In this document: piece by piece, positions 36,195 through 47,214 of the stretch
Numbering within the stretch: the stretch's first letter is position 1
Layout of the letters: each line of letters starts with the position of its first letter
Source: Epiperipatus broadwayi
Taxonomy: Eukaryota > Onychophora > Udeonychophora > Euonychophora > Peripatidae
Assembly: GCA_028023455.1 (NCBI GenBank)
Contig: JAQFVV010000030.1
Span: forward strand, 9,078,876-9,142,875
Length of the DNA: 64,000 nucleotides
Direction: 5' to 3'
Translations under genes and position numbers: made by a program
The notes under the pieces: model-generated
What the model was told of the DNA's origin: nothing
Database searches by the model: none
Seen by the model: the letters and a program-made list of their open reading frames with translations, nothing else

Positions 36195-36265
36195 ATGGAG
36201 TGGATGGATGTAGGGATCTTGAAAGTCTGAGTTCAAATCCCTTCTAATTACATTAAGTTCAGTAT
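36195..36265 (+). repeat. SINE family E, short fragment
   Basis: GAGATGGAGTGGATGGATG followed by GAGTTCAAATCCCTTCTAA and TTACATTAAG: the tRNA-like part only, on the opposite strand to the fragment 180 bp upstream. Confidence 0.4.
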
Positions 36266-36989
36266 AGACAAAATACTTGTATCTAAATATTATAAAACCC
36301 TATACTTATTTTTTTTTGTATTAACCACTTTCCTTTTTCCAAACTTGTATAATAACTAATTAAGCTTAGTAATGTGTTTTTAATTCTAAACTAATTGACA
36401 TTTTAATTTAAACCACCTTAATAATGAATTTAAAATAGAATTGTAATTACTTTTAAAATCTAAATTGCTTCGAAATTATTTAAATCTGTCAATTAAATTA
36501 GATTAAATAAATGTCCACTAATAAATCTACTTAAAACTAATAATTTAAACTTTAAAACAAAATTATATGTAGAACAGAAACCCAATTTTTTGTCTAACCT
36601 AACATTACAGAATTGGGGGAAAATATTATAAAGTTTACAATTTTAAAAAATTTACTTGAGCCTTTAGAGACCCTTTTATTAGATATATTACGCAATTTCT
36701 TAATATTCTTACTATCCGCAAATAAAAAATTATTAAACAGCATTTGCCACATATTAAAATAAAACGACTAATAATATTAACAATATATACTTAAATTAAA
36801 TAATTAGTAACAAATATCTATACTATATGTACTTAACTAAAATAATTAATGACAAATAACTGTACAATGCACTCTAAAACATAAATCATTGAAAATCATT
36901 GAAACCATATAAACTCTATTAGAAATATGAATAGCCAAACATCCAAAATAAAAATTAAATACTGCCCAACGCTATACTAGTAATTGTAA
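36266..36989. other. Unassigned A+T-rich DNA, G-poor
   Basis: May be the decayed 5' part of the LINE that follows; I could not read domain blocks in it. Confidence 0.35.
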
Positions 36990-39145
36990 ATAAAATAGAA
37001 TTTCATATAAAATACAATACTAGCCAAAAAACAAAGTTTTAGTAAAATTTGTCCACAACCATCAATCCATCCTGCAAGGATCTCCTCTTAGTGCCTACGT
37101 AAATACCCTAATTAACACCATAGAAAATGAAACATCTAGAATATAAATATCCTGCCTAAACACCACCATCTCATGTATAGCTTACATGGATGACTTTTCA
37201 AACTTTTTGCCATCTAAAAAATATATTTGGAAATTTCTAAAAATTCTTTCAGATTATCCAAAAAATAAAAGTTGCATTAAATGTGGAAAAATTCTACGCT
37301 GACTACAGTATAACAAAACATTTTAAAAACAAACTTTAACCACTTCTTGATTTCCATTTCTACCTGCATTATTCACCAATGTGGTTCCTCATACAAAATA
37401 AACTAATTATAGTCAATTAAGTAACAAAATCTTACCTATCACTTTATGCTAAGATATCTCTTTTAACATGCTAATTATGACAAAAACTACATATTACACT
37501 CCAACAATACTTTACACCAAAGCATTTCCTAGCCAAATAGACTTGCTATGCAGGAGGCTCTTGTGAAAGAAAAAGGTAATCTCAATATCTGTAAGATGCC
37601 TCAAAAATTCACTCTCACAAAGTAGTCTAGGGTTTCACTCGATTCAAAAATTCAGAATTCAAAAATAATATAATCTCAACATGCGCTAAAAAATTACCAT
37701 ATTTAAATAGCCTGTAAAATCATTACCACATACAAACCACCTCCTGAATAAGATTACATGATGATACTATTCATTTCATTATTGTCTATAAAAAAATTGG
37801 TTTTTCAGGCCATCTTAAAATAAATTCAAGTACTGAGAAATCCATTCACCTTTCCACCTTCTCCAAAATGATATAAAACTGTACTCAACATTACTAGCAA
37901 ACAGCTTTGCCATAAATTCAAATTCTGGTCACTTAAACCAAAATATTTTGGATTTTTTATTGAAAATTTATCTTGCTTCACTGCCCACACAATACTTCCT
38001 AAAATATAAAACAAAGTGCCAAAATGTAGATCACTTATGTAACCTTTGACACAAAGATTCAGAAAAAATGTCACTTTTTTCTTGCTAAGGATTCAATACC
38101 ATTTGTTCAATAATACACTCAGTTCAAGAATAAATATAAATAGCCTATTTAGCTCATTCAAAAAGCAATCTTTACTAACATCAGGATAAGTGTATTTATT
38201 CCCCATACCTTATGGTATACAAGGTGCACATTTATATATAACAATAATACAAAAAGTACCTGAACCCTTTCAAATATAAACTGGATAATATATGTCCAAA
38301 GAGACAAGAATAACATACCAAAAACTTTCATCCTACAAAAGATTGGCTTTGTTATACCATCCATCAGCAGCAAACTAAAGTACTGGGAGGTTTTCAATCA
38401 GACCACAGACTTCTCCATTGTGTCCCCTACATTCCTTAAACTTACCAATGCTCAGTTAATCCGCAAATTCAAAAAGTGGTCCCTTGAGGCAAAATTCCTT
38501 GATTTCCTCCTCAAAATCAATCTTCACTCCCTTCCCACAAATCAATTTTTGGTCAACCATAGGGGTTTCACCAAGATCTCTCTCATATGCCAGCTCTGTA
38601 AAACTGACAATGAAACCCTTCAGCACTTCCTATTTAAATGTCCTTTTCTGCTTGGTGTGAAAAATATCAACTCCTGCCTTTCCTCACACAGGAATACCAT
38701 CTTCAACCTCCAAGAATCCATAGAAACAGGGTCTTTGCAGCTATAAGACTATCAGTTTTTCTCATCCATGCTCTCTGCTTGCTCTGATGTGTCATTATCT
38801 TTGATCTGAGAATGCACTCAATCAATCAAAAGCTCTTGGACCTAATTCACTCTCTCAAAACCAGAGATACCAAACTAGCCCCACCTCAATTTCTCACAGA
38901 CACTTGGGCAATCCTCCAACTCCCATCCTCTCAGCCTCTGTCATAGGACTCAATCACGAAGACATGCATTTCGGACTGGCCTGGACTATACACCATTTCC
39001 CCTTCCCACTTCCCCTTCCCTTTTCACATGTATCCTTCCTTTCTTACCATGTTGCTCCTGAAATTTCAATTTATCTTATAATCACTCCCTTGTAAACCTT
39101 TTCTAATTGTATTTGTTTTTTTTTTTTTATGAATAAATGTTCATT
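36990..39145 (+). mobile_element. LINE, family G, copy 3 (RT and zinc finger)
   Basis: Plus-strand remnant: ILQGSPLSAYVNTL near 37070 (RT block before the catalytic box), ISCIAYMDDFSNFLPS with the YMDD box at 37183-37194, then, after broken sequence, an open C-terminal segment at 38420-38746 with the zinc motif. The YxDD context ISCIAYxDDxxxFLP and the DFLLKINLHSLP/NFLLKLNLEALP blocks match the copy at 12970-16020. The 3' end has a T-run and AATAAA at about 39110-39140. The sense strand is C-rich and G-poor over 38400-39090. Confidence 0.7.
38420..38746 (+). pseudogene. LINE ORF2 C-terminus with zf-RVT motif
   Basis: 108 open codons. Residues 57-74 read CQLCKTDNETLQHFLFKC, a C-x2-C-x8-H-x4-C motif of the kind found after the RT of several non-LTR retrotransposon clades, where it helps bind RNA or target DNA. 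Upstream, residues 12-40 (LIRKFKKW...FLDFLLKINLHSLPT) fit the usual lead-in to this domain. The frame stops 35 residues after the last Cys. Confidence 0.75.
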
Positions 39146-39779
39146 ACTGAGAAGAAAAAAATTGCAATTACTCTTAAACTTATAAAAAAAAAAATCAAAA
39201 CTCAAAATTAATAAATCTAAAATGAAAAGCAGAAACTAAAATGCACCTTGCCACCAATGCTATACCTCAGGAGAAAACCAGCTCATCAAATTGTGAAATT
39301 TTTCTTACTTTGAAAACTACATGCCTTTGCTCTGTATTGTTTTTTTTTGTGTATTATTGACAATCACTGTAATAATAAGTAGACAAAAAAATAATGTAAT
39401 CTATTTTAGTTTCTTAAAAAAGTTATTTGTAAGCTAATTCAATTTATTTATTTATTTACTAAATGACAAATAGTCTATTACAGTTTGCACATGAAATTAA
39501 TAAAAGAAATAAACACAATGCAGATAACATAACAATAAAAAGAAGGAAGCAACACAAAAGTAAAAAAAAAATATAAACAAATAAAATAAATTTAAATCAA
39601 TCACATTGACATTTTAATTTAAGTATATTACAAAATTTCTTGTAATCTAAATTAAAATAATTAGTATCCTTAAAAATCTTATTGTATAAAGAAGGTAGCC
39701 TGAATAAAGGTTAAAATTGAAGGACATTGGAATGACAAGTTTGACTATAGCAGACAAAAGCATACCAAGTATCATGCTC
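39146..39779. other. Unassigned A+T-rich DNA
   Basis: No gene recognised. Confidence 0.5.
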
Positions 39780-41060
39780 ATAAGACCTAATTATAATAGT
39801 TGAAATTATATTAAATAGAATAACTTGTTGATTTATAATTTTGTAAAATATTTAAAATCTTCCTATTTCCATCTAGAAATAAGATGAAGAACTTTGTTTT
39901 CCAAAAAAAAATGTATTTGGAGAATTTATTAAACACTGATTGTAATAAACTACATTCTTGTTTAGAATTAGGCCTCCAAATAATTGAAGAATATTCAGTA
40001 ATGGGAAGAACCAATGACAAAAATAATTTGAATTTTGTATCATAACTGAAATGATAATCATACCAAAAATGGCACCCATGATTTTAAGAACTTTGTTAAC
40101 AATCATTTTTAAATGAGGATAAAAGAATCCATTACTAAAAAATAAAACTCTCAAATCTTTTTAAGATTCAACAGAATTAATTTTGTAAGAATTAATAAAA
40201 TAATACAATTTAAAACTTCAGATTTGTTAGAATGTAAAACAAAGGAACACTGATTAAAATTAACTCATATATTATTTAGATCACACCAAGCATTAACGTT
40301 ATCAACATCATTCTGAAAGATAGTGCAATCAATCACTGATGTCACCCTTTTAAAGATTTTATAATCATCAGCATAGCACAAAAGATAAGATTATAGGCAA
40401 ACCTTAAGGTCATTAATATAAATATTAAAAAGCATGAGTGTTAAAATACTACCCTAGGGAACATTTAAATTACATTCAAAATTAGATGAAATGTTATTGT
40501 TGAATTTGATGTGTGTTGTATGTCTATAAAGAAAGCATTAAAACCAATAAATAAGTTTAGCAGAAAAACCCATTTTATGAAACTGTGAATAATAATAATG
40601 TGGTCTACTTCATCAAAGGCTTTTGATAAATCAAAATAAATAACATCAAATCTCTGTTGATCCTTAATCATGTGCTATATAGTTATAAATTGTTAGCAAA
40701 TTAATTTCTACTGATCTATTAGAAAAAAAACCATACTGTGAAAAAGAAATGATTTTATTAACATCTGAATTAGTTTTATTCTAAGCGCACATTTCAAAAA
40801 TTCAAGCAATAGTATGTAAAATAGAAATAGGTTTACAGTTATTAACACAGTTACAGGATCCAGTCTTAAAACTGGGGATCATTTTGACACATTTAAGAAT
40901 ATTTAGGAAAAACACAGGAGTTAAGTAATAAATTAAAAATAAAGACAAGAGCTGCTTACAATAAATTCAGCTAAACCTTTATAAATAACGGAAGGAATAT
41001 TCCATTTCCTAGACTAAAATGAGTTTTAAACTGTTTGATTGTTTCAATAACATCATTCAT
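39780..41060 (-). mobile_element. CR1/jockey-like LINE RT remnant, copy 2
   Basis: Minus-strand RT read in pieces: NGIPSVIYKGLAEF near 40990, KMIPSFKTGSC near 40880, KPISIL near 40830, QYGFFSNRS near 40735, VIYFDLSKAFDEVDH at 40645-40600 (palm block with the first catalytic Asp), CYADDYKIFKRV with the YADD box at 40375-40364, FSSNGFFYPHLKMIVNKVLKIMG near 40120-40060, and LPITEYSSIIWRPN near 40010-39970 (thumb region). Block order and spacing are those of a LINE RT. The catalytic boxes are intact but the frame is broken repeatedly. Confidence 0.75.
40465..40671 (-). pseudogene. RT palm fragment (FDLSKAFD)
   Basis: A 68-codon open segment whose first 25 residues contain DVIYFDLSKAFDEVDH, the hallmark RT palm motif A of non-LTR retrotransposons. 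Motif C (YADD) lies about 100 bp downstream in another frame. Confidence 0.8.
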
Positions 41061-41948
41061 AGAAATATGATCAAACACATGCAGTGAATAATAGGATAAT
41101 TGCAAGGTATCATCATCATCATCATCATCACAGCATTAAGACAATTATAGATTGACCACTGAATTAAATAATATATGCAAATATAGATTAGCATCAAAAA
41201 ACATAAAATAATAGAAACAAAGTGGAAAATAATAATAATCTTATATATCAAATCTTTATTTTCTCTGTTGGCTGATTGGGTGAGTGGGTGAATGCTTCTC
41301 CATAAGGCTGTCATGTATCAAATTCACCATCATTCAGGTATTATCCATAATGGTCAGATATGAAATATAACAAGTAAATATTTTATACTTTAAATTTCAA
41401 TTATGCTTTATTAATACCTTATGGGGTTCATCTCTGAACGATACCAAACAGGCCAGGTTGTTCAAAAGATTTATTTTTTAATTGTGAATTTCTCACACTT
41501 ATTTATATAATATTAAAATCTTTTGTTTAATTTACATTAAATCTTTAAAAAATTATAAAAGCAATCAATTCAAAAAAACTATTACAATACCCTTATTAAA
41601 AAAAAAAGCTATTACATTTGTTCATAATGCTGACATTCTGTGATTAAGAACTATAATTTTTTTACAAAGCAGTTGTTCATAATTATTAAAATCTTTTGAT
41701 TAAAGCAACCAATTAAAAAAGCCTTTGGTGCATTTGGTGATGCTACTGCTTCTGCTGCTACTGTTACTACTAATGATACTACTACTGCTTCCACTACTAC
41801 TATTACTACTACTGCTAATAATAATAATAATAATAGTAATTCAATTCATTATTTATTAAGTGCATTCAATATGTATGCTTTAACAAATATACACTCCTTA
41901 AAATCCAAAATATTAATAATTACAAAATTATGTTATAAACAAAAACAC

Positions 41949-41983
<35 letters not shown>

Positions 41984-42149
41984 TTTTGTTCAGTGATATA
42001 TATATATATATATATATATATCACTGAACTATTTTCAATTACATTTCAATTCTTTTTAATGTTAGTAATAAAACAATTACAAAAAATATCTATATTAATT
42101 AATTTTTGAATATATATCTTTATTAATGGGTGATTTTTCTATCAATTGA
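41061..42149. repeat. Microsatellite-rich stretch with TA palindromes
   Basis: (ATC)n at about 41109-41130, an imperfect (CTA/CTG/ACT)n with (AAT)n block at about 41738-41842, and two adjacent TA-cored palindromes at 41938-42029. No coding sequence recognised. Confidence 0.75.
41938..42029. repeat. Two adjacent TA-cored palindromes
   Basis: AACAAAAACACAT-(AT)n-ATGTGTTTTTGTT (41938-41990) is directly followed, sharing GTT, by GTTCAGTGA-(TA)n-TCACTGAAC (41988-42029). Each can extrude as a long hairpin. Confidence 0.8.
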
Positions 42150-42560
42150 TATGTTTAACTTTACCATATCTTTAAGTATCCTCCTGACATTTAAAATTGA
42201 TTCAATATTTAAATGTTCTCTATTTATTAATCTAATAAATGTTTTGTCCATATTAAAAATTCTAGTTTTAATATAAAGTAAATCCAGATTCCATATAATA
42301 GAACTTCTAACAATGAATCAATAAGAGAATAGGATAGCATATATTTAATACAAAGGCAAAAATATCTTCCATATCTTAAGATATATCTCATCCATGTTTT
42401 ATTTACAATATGCTTTACATGTACACAAAATGTGAATTGCTTACAAGTCATAATCCCTAAATAATAATAGTAGTAGTCACCTGGTGGTGCTTTGTCAATA
42501 GTAAACTGAAATTTCAGGTCCTATTATTTTATTTTTATTACATAAATTACCTAAAAGTAA
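42150..42560 (-). mobile_element. LINE RT C-terminal remnant
   Basis: A 74-codon open frame at 42451-42227 reads LIMTCK-type lead, then FTFCVHVKHIVNKTWMRYILRYGRYF and YMLSYSLIDSLLEVLLYGIW. This fits the 'LGI...F..H....NK...+ML+ +...F........L..SL+ + LEY+ +W' block after the YADD box of CR1/jockey-like RTs, and runs on to RRILKDM near 42170. Probably a third copy of the minus-strand H-type LINEs nearby. Confidence 0.5.
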
Positions 42561-42642
42561 AGCCTGAAAAATATACCAGTAGATATAGTAAGTTCTATTT
42601 CATCAGGTAAACTCTCTCGTGGGCTAAAATTATATATATAAA

Positions 42643-43662
42643 TGATACTTTGGTATTAGACTTGCAACATAGGGAGATAGGAGATCTTTTCATACCACAA
42701 TAAATGTGCAATGTCATGTTGGTGTCAAATTGAAAGGAAATAAACCCTGCAAGTATATGTGTGGAAATGTGTTGATCTTTTTCAACATGATCTTTTGTTT
42801 TTGCAATACTTCAACATTTTCAGTTATTGTCCAGATTTCTTTCTGCCATAGTTAATGATATAAAAGAAATGGTTGGACCAGGATAAAAACCTGGTAAAAG
42901 TCTCATAATTAATATGTATTTTTTATGGTTTTTGTTCTTTTTTTGTGTGATTTGATTTATTTATAAAAAAAATACATTTACTAACATTTCTGTTGAAAAT
43001 CCCAGCATATTCTGTAATCATGTGCTACATTTTTGAAGGAAAATTTTTTAGTAGAGATCTCCATTTTTTGTGCTAATAGTACATCTGATATCTTTTGTTT
43101 CAAGGTGACAATTCCTGTTATATATTACACAGTAAGTATCGTACGCATATAGTTAATGTGTTTTATAAATATTATTTAAAAACCAAAATCATTTATTGTT
43201 TCTTTAGTGCATACTTAAAGAAACAATTTTAGTGCTTAATGGTGTCATTTTATTAAGGTTGCAAATCACTTTTTTTTTTTAAATTTTAAATGTTCTCAAA
43301 AGTTGTTACTGTGAAAGTTGTACATATTTCAATTTCTTGTTCAAATTCATACATTTCTTGTTGAAAATGATAGTTTATTATTTTTTTATTATAATTATTT
43401 TTAGTCCTGCAACACAGAGCATGTATTAGATCTACTGTGCCTTTTCACATTCATATCAACCTCCCAATAACTTTGTAAATCTTGCCAAAATATCATGTAC
43501 AGATCCGTGTACACATTACTTTTTTTTTGCAAACATTGCAAAAAATGTTATGTACAAGATCCATGTATGTTATTTTGGTCAGATCCCAAGATTACAAAGT
43601 TATCAGCAGATTGATATGAATGTGAAAAGGCACAGTAGATCTAATACATGCACCATGTTGCA
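42643..43662. mobile_element. TIR element, family J, 1-kb copy
   Basis: It starts TGATACTTTGGTATTAGA and shares long blocks in order with 9712-11807: GTCAAATTGAAAGGAAATAA, CAGTTATTGTCCAGATTTCTT, CATTTCTGTTGAAAATCC, GACAATTCCTGTTATATATT, GTCCTGCAACACAGAGCATG and the right-end foldback. The last 25 bp of the right inverted repeat are missing or diverged. It lacks the 860-bp interior segment and the 10163 MITE found in the long copy. Confidence 0.7.
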
Positions 43663-44429
43663 AATAATATAAATTACAAATAAGAGAAAAGGAAAAACAA
43701 ATACTGTATATGTCACCACTATAATAAATTAAACATACTCTTTAACAAGAACAATTACCAATTTTACTTGTGAGTTTTCAAGTAAACCAAAATGGCAGCC
43801 CATATTTTTAATAAATCTTGGGGGACCCTCAAAAAATATTTACAAAAAACACTTGCTAAGAAACTTCCTACCTAATGATTAAATTATACTTTTTATTACT
43901 GTTATTTTACAAAAAGAAATTATTGTAGAAAATTAATTACAAGATTTACAGTTTATTTTATTTTTTGATTAAATTATTAACAGAAAAATGAAAAAAATAT
44001 AATTACACTTTATTCATGTCGACAGTGTGCAATCTTATAGTGACTATTAACCTTACTTTTCAGGAGGATAGAAGCCCATACCTTTGGACATTGTTCACTG
44101 CATCATGTTTTGTGACAGAAAGGTCTCAATTTTTTATCATTATGACAATTTACAAAAAAGAAACTGCTGTCAAAAAGAATTGCACTGAATTGAACCAAAG
44201 TATGACAATGTTAAGAGTATCTCATCACTTCCTGTGTTATAATATAAGTAAAAAATATTGAAATAAATCTTCTTAATTAAATTGATTGAAATTTATTCTT
44301 TTTTAAACTTTAACAATCGATTTATTAATTTTGTTTTAATTTAACTAACACATCTTCGATAGATTATAAGCTATCAAAACTGTACATTTGTCAAAATTAC
44401 GGGGTGCTATCTTGGTTTACTTACAAATT
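43663..44429. other. Unassigned A+T-rich DNA
   Basis: An 81-codon frame at 44016-44261 has no recognisable domain. It is the least A+T-rich part of this stretch, but I cannot support a gene. Confidence 0.4.
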
Positions 44430-45175
44430 CACCTATAATTTTTATCATTTAAATTGAAATAATTATTATTGCAAAAATCTTTATCACAAATCCAATAACC
44501 TAAACAATGTAGAAAATTTAAGAGTATCTGAGTAACAGATTTTGAGATAAAAAGATCTGAAGTCTTAATTTTATATTCTGCTGCATTAAATGAAATATTT
44601 GACATTAGTTTCAACAAATTAAATCTCTTTTAGTTACAATTTTGTATAAAAATTTTAAGTCACTTGTTCTTCTTGATTAGAAAGATAATATTCTATCTTA
44701 AGTAATATTTCTGCAAAATTTCTCTCCCAATGACTGAATTTTAACAATATCCCTTTTTGAATGTGAATTTCAGACAACAAATGTATATTCAATAAGAGGA
44801 AGGACAAGAACTCTGAACAGTTTATATTTTAATTGATTAATAAACAATCTGCCATATCTATGAATCATGCCCATAATTTTAAGAGCTTAGTTAATTATGG
44901 ATTCAACATATGTATGAAATGATCCATTATTTGTAAATAGAATACCTAGATCCTTTTGAAAACTGTTACATTTAATTTTATGTGTTTCAGTATAATATGA
45001 GAGACCTAGATATTCAGACTTGTTATAATATGAGACTATGGAACATTTGTCGATATTAATCAACATTTGATTTTCATTATATCAAGCTATAAAATTATTA
45101 ATATTATTTTGTAGACAAATTCATTCTTTTAATATAATCATCCATTTGAAAATCATGCGTTCATTAGCATAGCAT
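44430..45175 (-). mobile_element. CR1/jockey-like LINE RT remnant, copy 3
   Basis: Minus-strand blocks: LLCYANERMIFK near 45170 (a degenerate YADD box), QMLINIDKCSIVSY near 45070-45030, LGILFTNNGSFHTYVESIIN near 44950-44900, ALKIMGMIHRYGRLF near 44890-44850, and FRVLVLPLIEY near 44815-44785. These match the order and wording of the copy at 39780-41060 (VLFFSNGFFYPHLKMIVNKVLKIMG and LVLPITEYSSIIW). The 3' part extends to about 44430. Inactive. Confidence 0.65.
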
Positions 45176-45184
45176 AACAAATTT

Positions 45185-45790
45185 GTACATTCAACATTCA
45201 CTTATAAATGATGGAAATAGTCCAATATACCACATCTTAAAAGAAAAATTGTTTTAGAAAACTAATATCTTTAAAGAGAATAATGTTTTGTTGTTTTGTA
45301 AATATTAGCTTTAAACTCATGAGAATGATTTTATATGTCTGAAGGTTTGTAATGATGGTATATTATTAGATGTGATATGTTGGACTATTTCCATCATCTA
45401 TAAGTTAATGTGGAATGAATGTATAGAAAATTTTAAATTTTATTTAAACTTTCCAAATACAAACCACTTTTTAGTAATAACACACAAATAGACAACACAA
45501 GTTAGTAATTACACAATATTTCAAGTAGTATTATTCTCCACTCTTCTTCAAGTGTTGCTGGCCTATATACACAGTGACAATATTCACTTAGAAATTGAAC
45601 TTGCACCTTTAGATTTTTGAATAGAGTGTTTGCCTTAAATTTGATATTCAAGAATCTAAAGGTGGGAGTTCAACTTCTAAGTGATTATTGTCACTGTCCA
45701 TATTGTTGTTTGTATTTGGAAAGTTTAAATAAAGTTTAAAATTTTCAATACATTCAACATAGTCCAACATATCATGTCTAATTTTATATG
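45185..45790. mobile_element. Inverted dimer of SINE family A 3' parts
   Basis: 45341-45618 carries the family A tail and body on the minus strand and 45625-45790 the same on the plus strand, meeting at a near-perfect palindrome (about 45578-45710: GTGACAATATTCACTTAG...CTAAGTGATTATTGTCAC). A further plus-strand tail fragment (CATTCACTTATAAATGATGG...AGTCCAATAT) lies at 45195-45240. The tRNA A box is lost; the anticodon-arm region TATTCAAGAATCTAAAGG remains at the centre. Confidence 0.7.
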
Positions 45791-46169
45791 TGTTTTATAG
45801 TCTCTCCAATTACCTCACTTCACTTTTATTGCTCATCTATGGGGTATTCTTGATCAAGAGATTGGTATACTCCACAAACATTTTTCAAGAGCATAATTCC
45901 TTTTTCTATAATAGAAAGCTAAATATTATTTTCGACACTCTTCATAAGTTATATGATTTTAAAAATTTAAAAATTTTTTTTTTATTGTTTTTATCATCTC
46001 AATTTTAGAATAAATTATGTTAGATGGTAACAAACAATAGCAATATACTGCTGTCAAAAAAAATGTTATCATTTGGTTATAGTGTTTTATCTTCTAATGA
46101 TTGCTTAATTTCAGACAGAATTTAACATGCATGTAGAAAATAAGCTAATAAACTTATTCCAAGTGATCC
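45791..46169. other. Unassigned A+T-rich DNA
   Basis: No gene recognised. Confidence 0.5.
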
Positions 46170-46450
46170 ACTCTGAAAAAACTTGAGCTGAGTCAGGTCA
46201 CTATGAAAAAGTATAACCATATAGATATATTCTACCTTAATAGCATTCAATTAACTTTCAGTGAATTTTCACTAGAGTCATAGTGCAAAATTAACTAACT
46301 AACTATGCTGGAAGCAGAATAAATATATAGTTTATAAAATATATAAATTATTGTAGTGAGAAATGTAAATTTACAAATGTCAAAAGTTAGAATATATCTA
46401 TATGGTTATACCTTTTCATAGAGGTTTGACTCAGCTCATTTTTTGGAGTA
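46170..46450. mobile_element. MITE with about 62-bp inverted repeats
   Basis: The left arm holds GAGCTGAGTCAGGTCACTATG and TATAACCATATAGATATATTCTA; the right arm is the inverse, with the same ATATATCTATATGGTTATACC and GAGGTTTGACTCAGCTCA. Loop of about 150 bp; non-coding. Confidence 0.7.
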
Positions 46451-46474
46451 TTTCATTAGTATATGAAAAGAGTT

Positions 46475-46607
46475 TAATGTTAAATAATTAAACCACTAAA
46501 TATCATATGATACACAAGCCTTCTGGCATCCATTGATTACTCTGACTTGCACTGAGTGGCACTACTGTATGGAGAGTTTTGTCTGTTTTAATAATGTTAA
46601 ATAATTA
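46475..46607 (+). mobile_element. Short retroelement, family F, with 16-bp target duplication
   Basis: TAATGTTAAATAATTA occurs perfectly at 46475-46490 and 46592-46607 around a 101-bp insert. The insert (CACAAGCCTTCTGGCATCCATTGATTACTCT...GGAGAGTTTTGTCTGTTTT) matches the second half of the 31716-31921 copy read on its minus strand. The hammerhead-like portion is absent, as expected from 5' truncation during reverse transcription. Confidence 0.75.
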
Positions 46608-46864
46608 CAAGTGATCCAATTATTTTGTTCATTTTTTATGCATTTCAACCTTAATGTAATCATTAAAATTTATTATGCAGCTCTACATATTAATTTCTAA
46701 AACAAATTGTGTTAAGGAATGATGGCAAGTAATAAAAAATTACCAACAACAATCAAGTGTACATGGTCATTATTTATTTCAACTGGCATTTGGGCAGAGA
46801 ATCTAATGTATGTATGTATATATTATTTATAATACTTCACTCATATACACTTTAATGCAATTAA

Positions 46865-47103
46865 AATATAAAATAAATAGCATAAGTTCAAGAATATGTA
46901 GGACTATTAAGTATTGTTCAAGTGAAAAAGAATATAAAAAAGAAGTAGAATTAATAGTAAAGGAATTTAAAGAAAATGAGTATCCAGAGAATGCAAAAGT
47001 GAAGAATATAAAATTAATAGAAGATAAATATAAGAAAGATAATAAGGAAGAAGAGAGTGTTAAATATAGAAAAAAATATAAAGAAGGAGTATATAGGGGT
47101 TAA
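46865..47103 (+). pseudogene. Penelope-like RT C-terminal fragment
   Basis: The open frame that includes this segment starts at 46810, but its first 18 codons lie in the inverted 3' end and are not part of the protein. The rest reads SSRICRTIKYCSSEKEYKKE and FKENEYPENA, which fits the Penelope pattern 'R...iCs....l..E+..L...f..NgYP'. It stops at 47103. A +1 shift near 47098 would continue through GVKTYSNNIVKDVNKIIRKI, the expected linker, to a stop at 47213-47215. Confidence 0.65.
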
Positions 47104-47214
47104 AACATATAGTAATAATATAGTTAAGGATGTTAATAAAATTATTAGAAAAATTAATAAAAGATATAATAATGTAATTAAGTATAAGGTAGTGAATAAA
47201 AAAGAAAAAGTATA

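Noticed and set aside
43405-43662. Independent foldback element
   Set aside because: It is the right end of TIR element J, present in the same position in the 9712-11807 copy.
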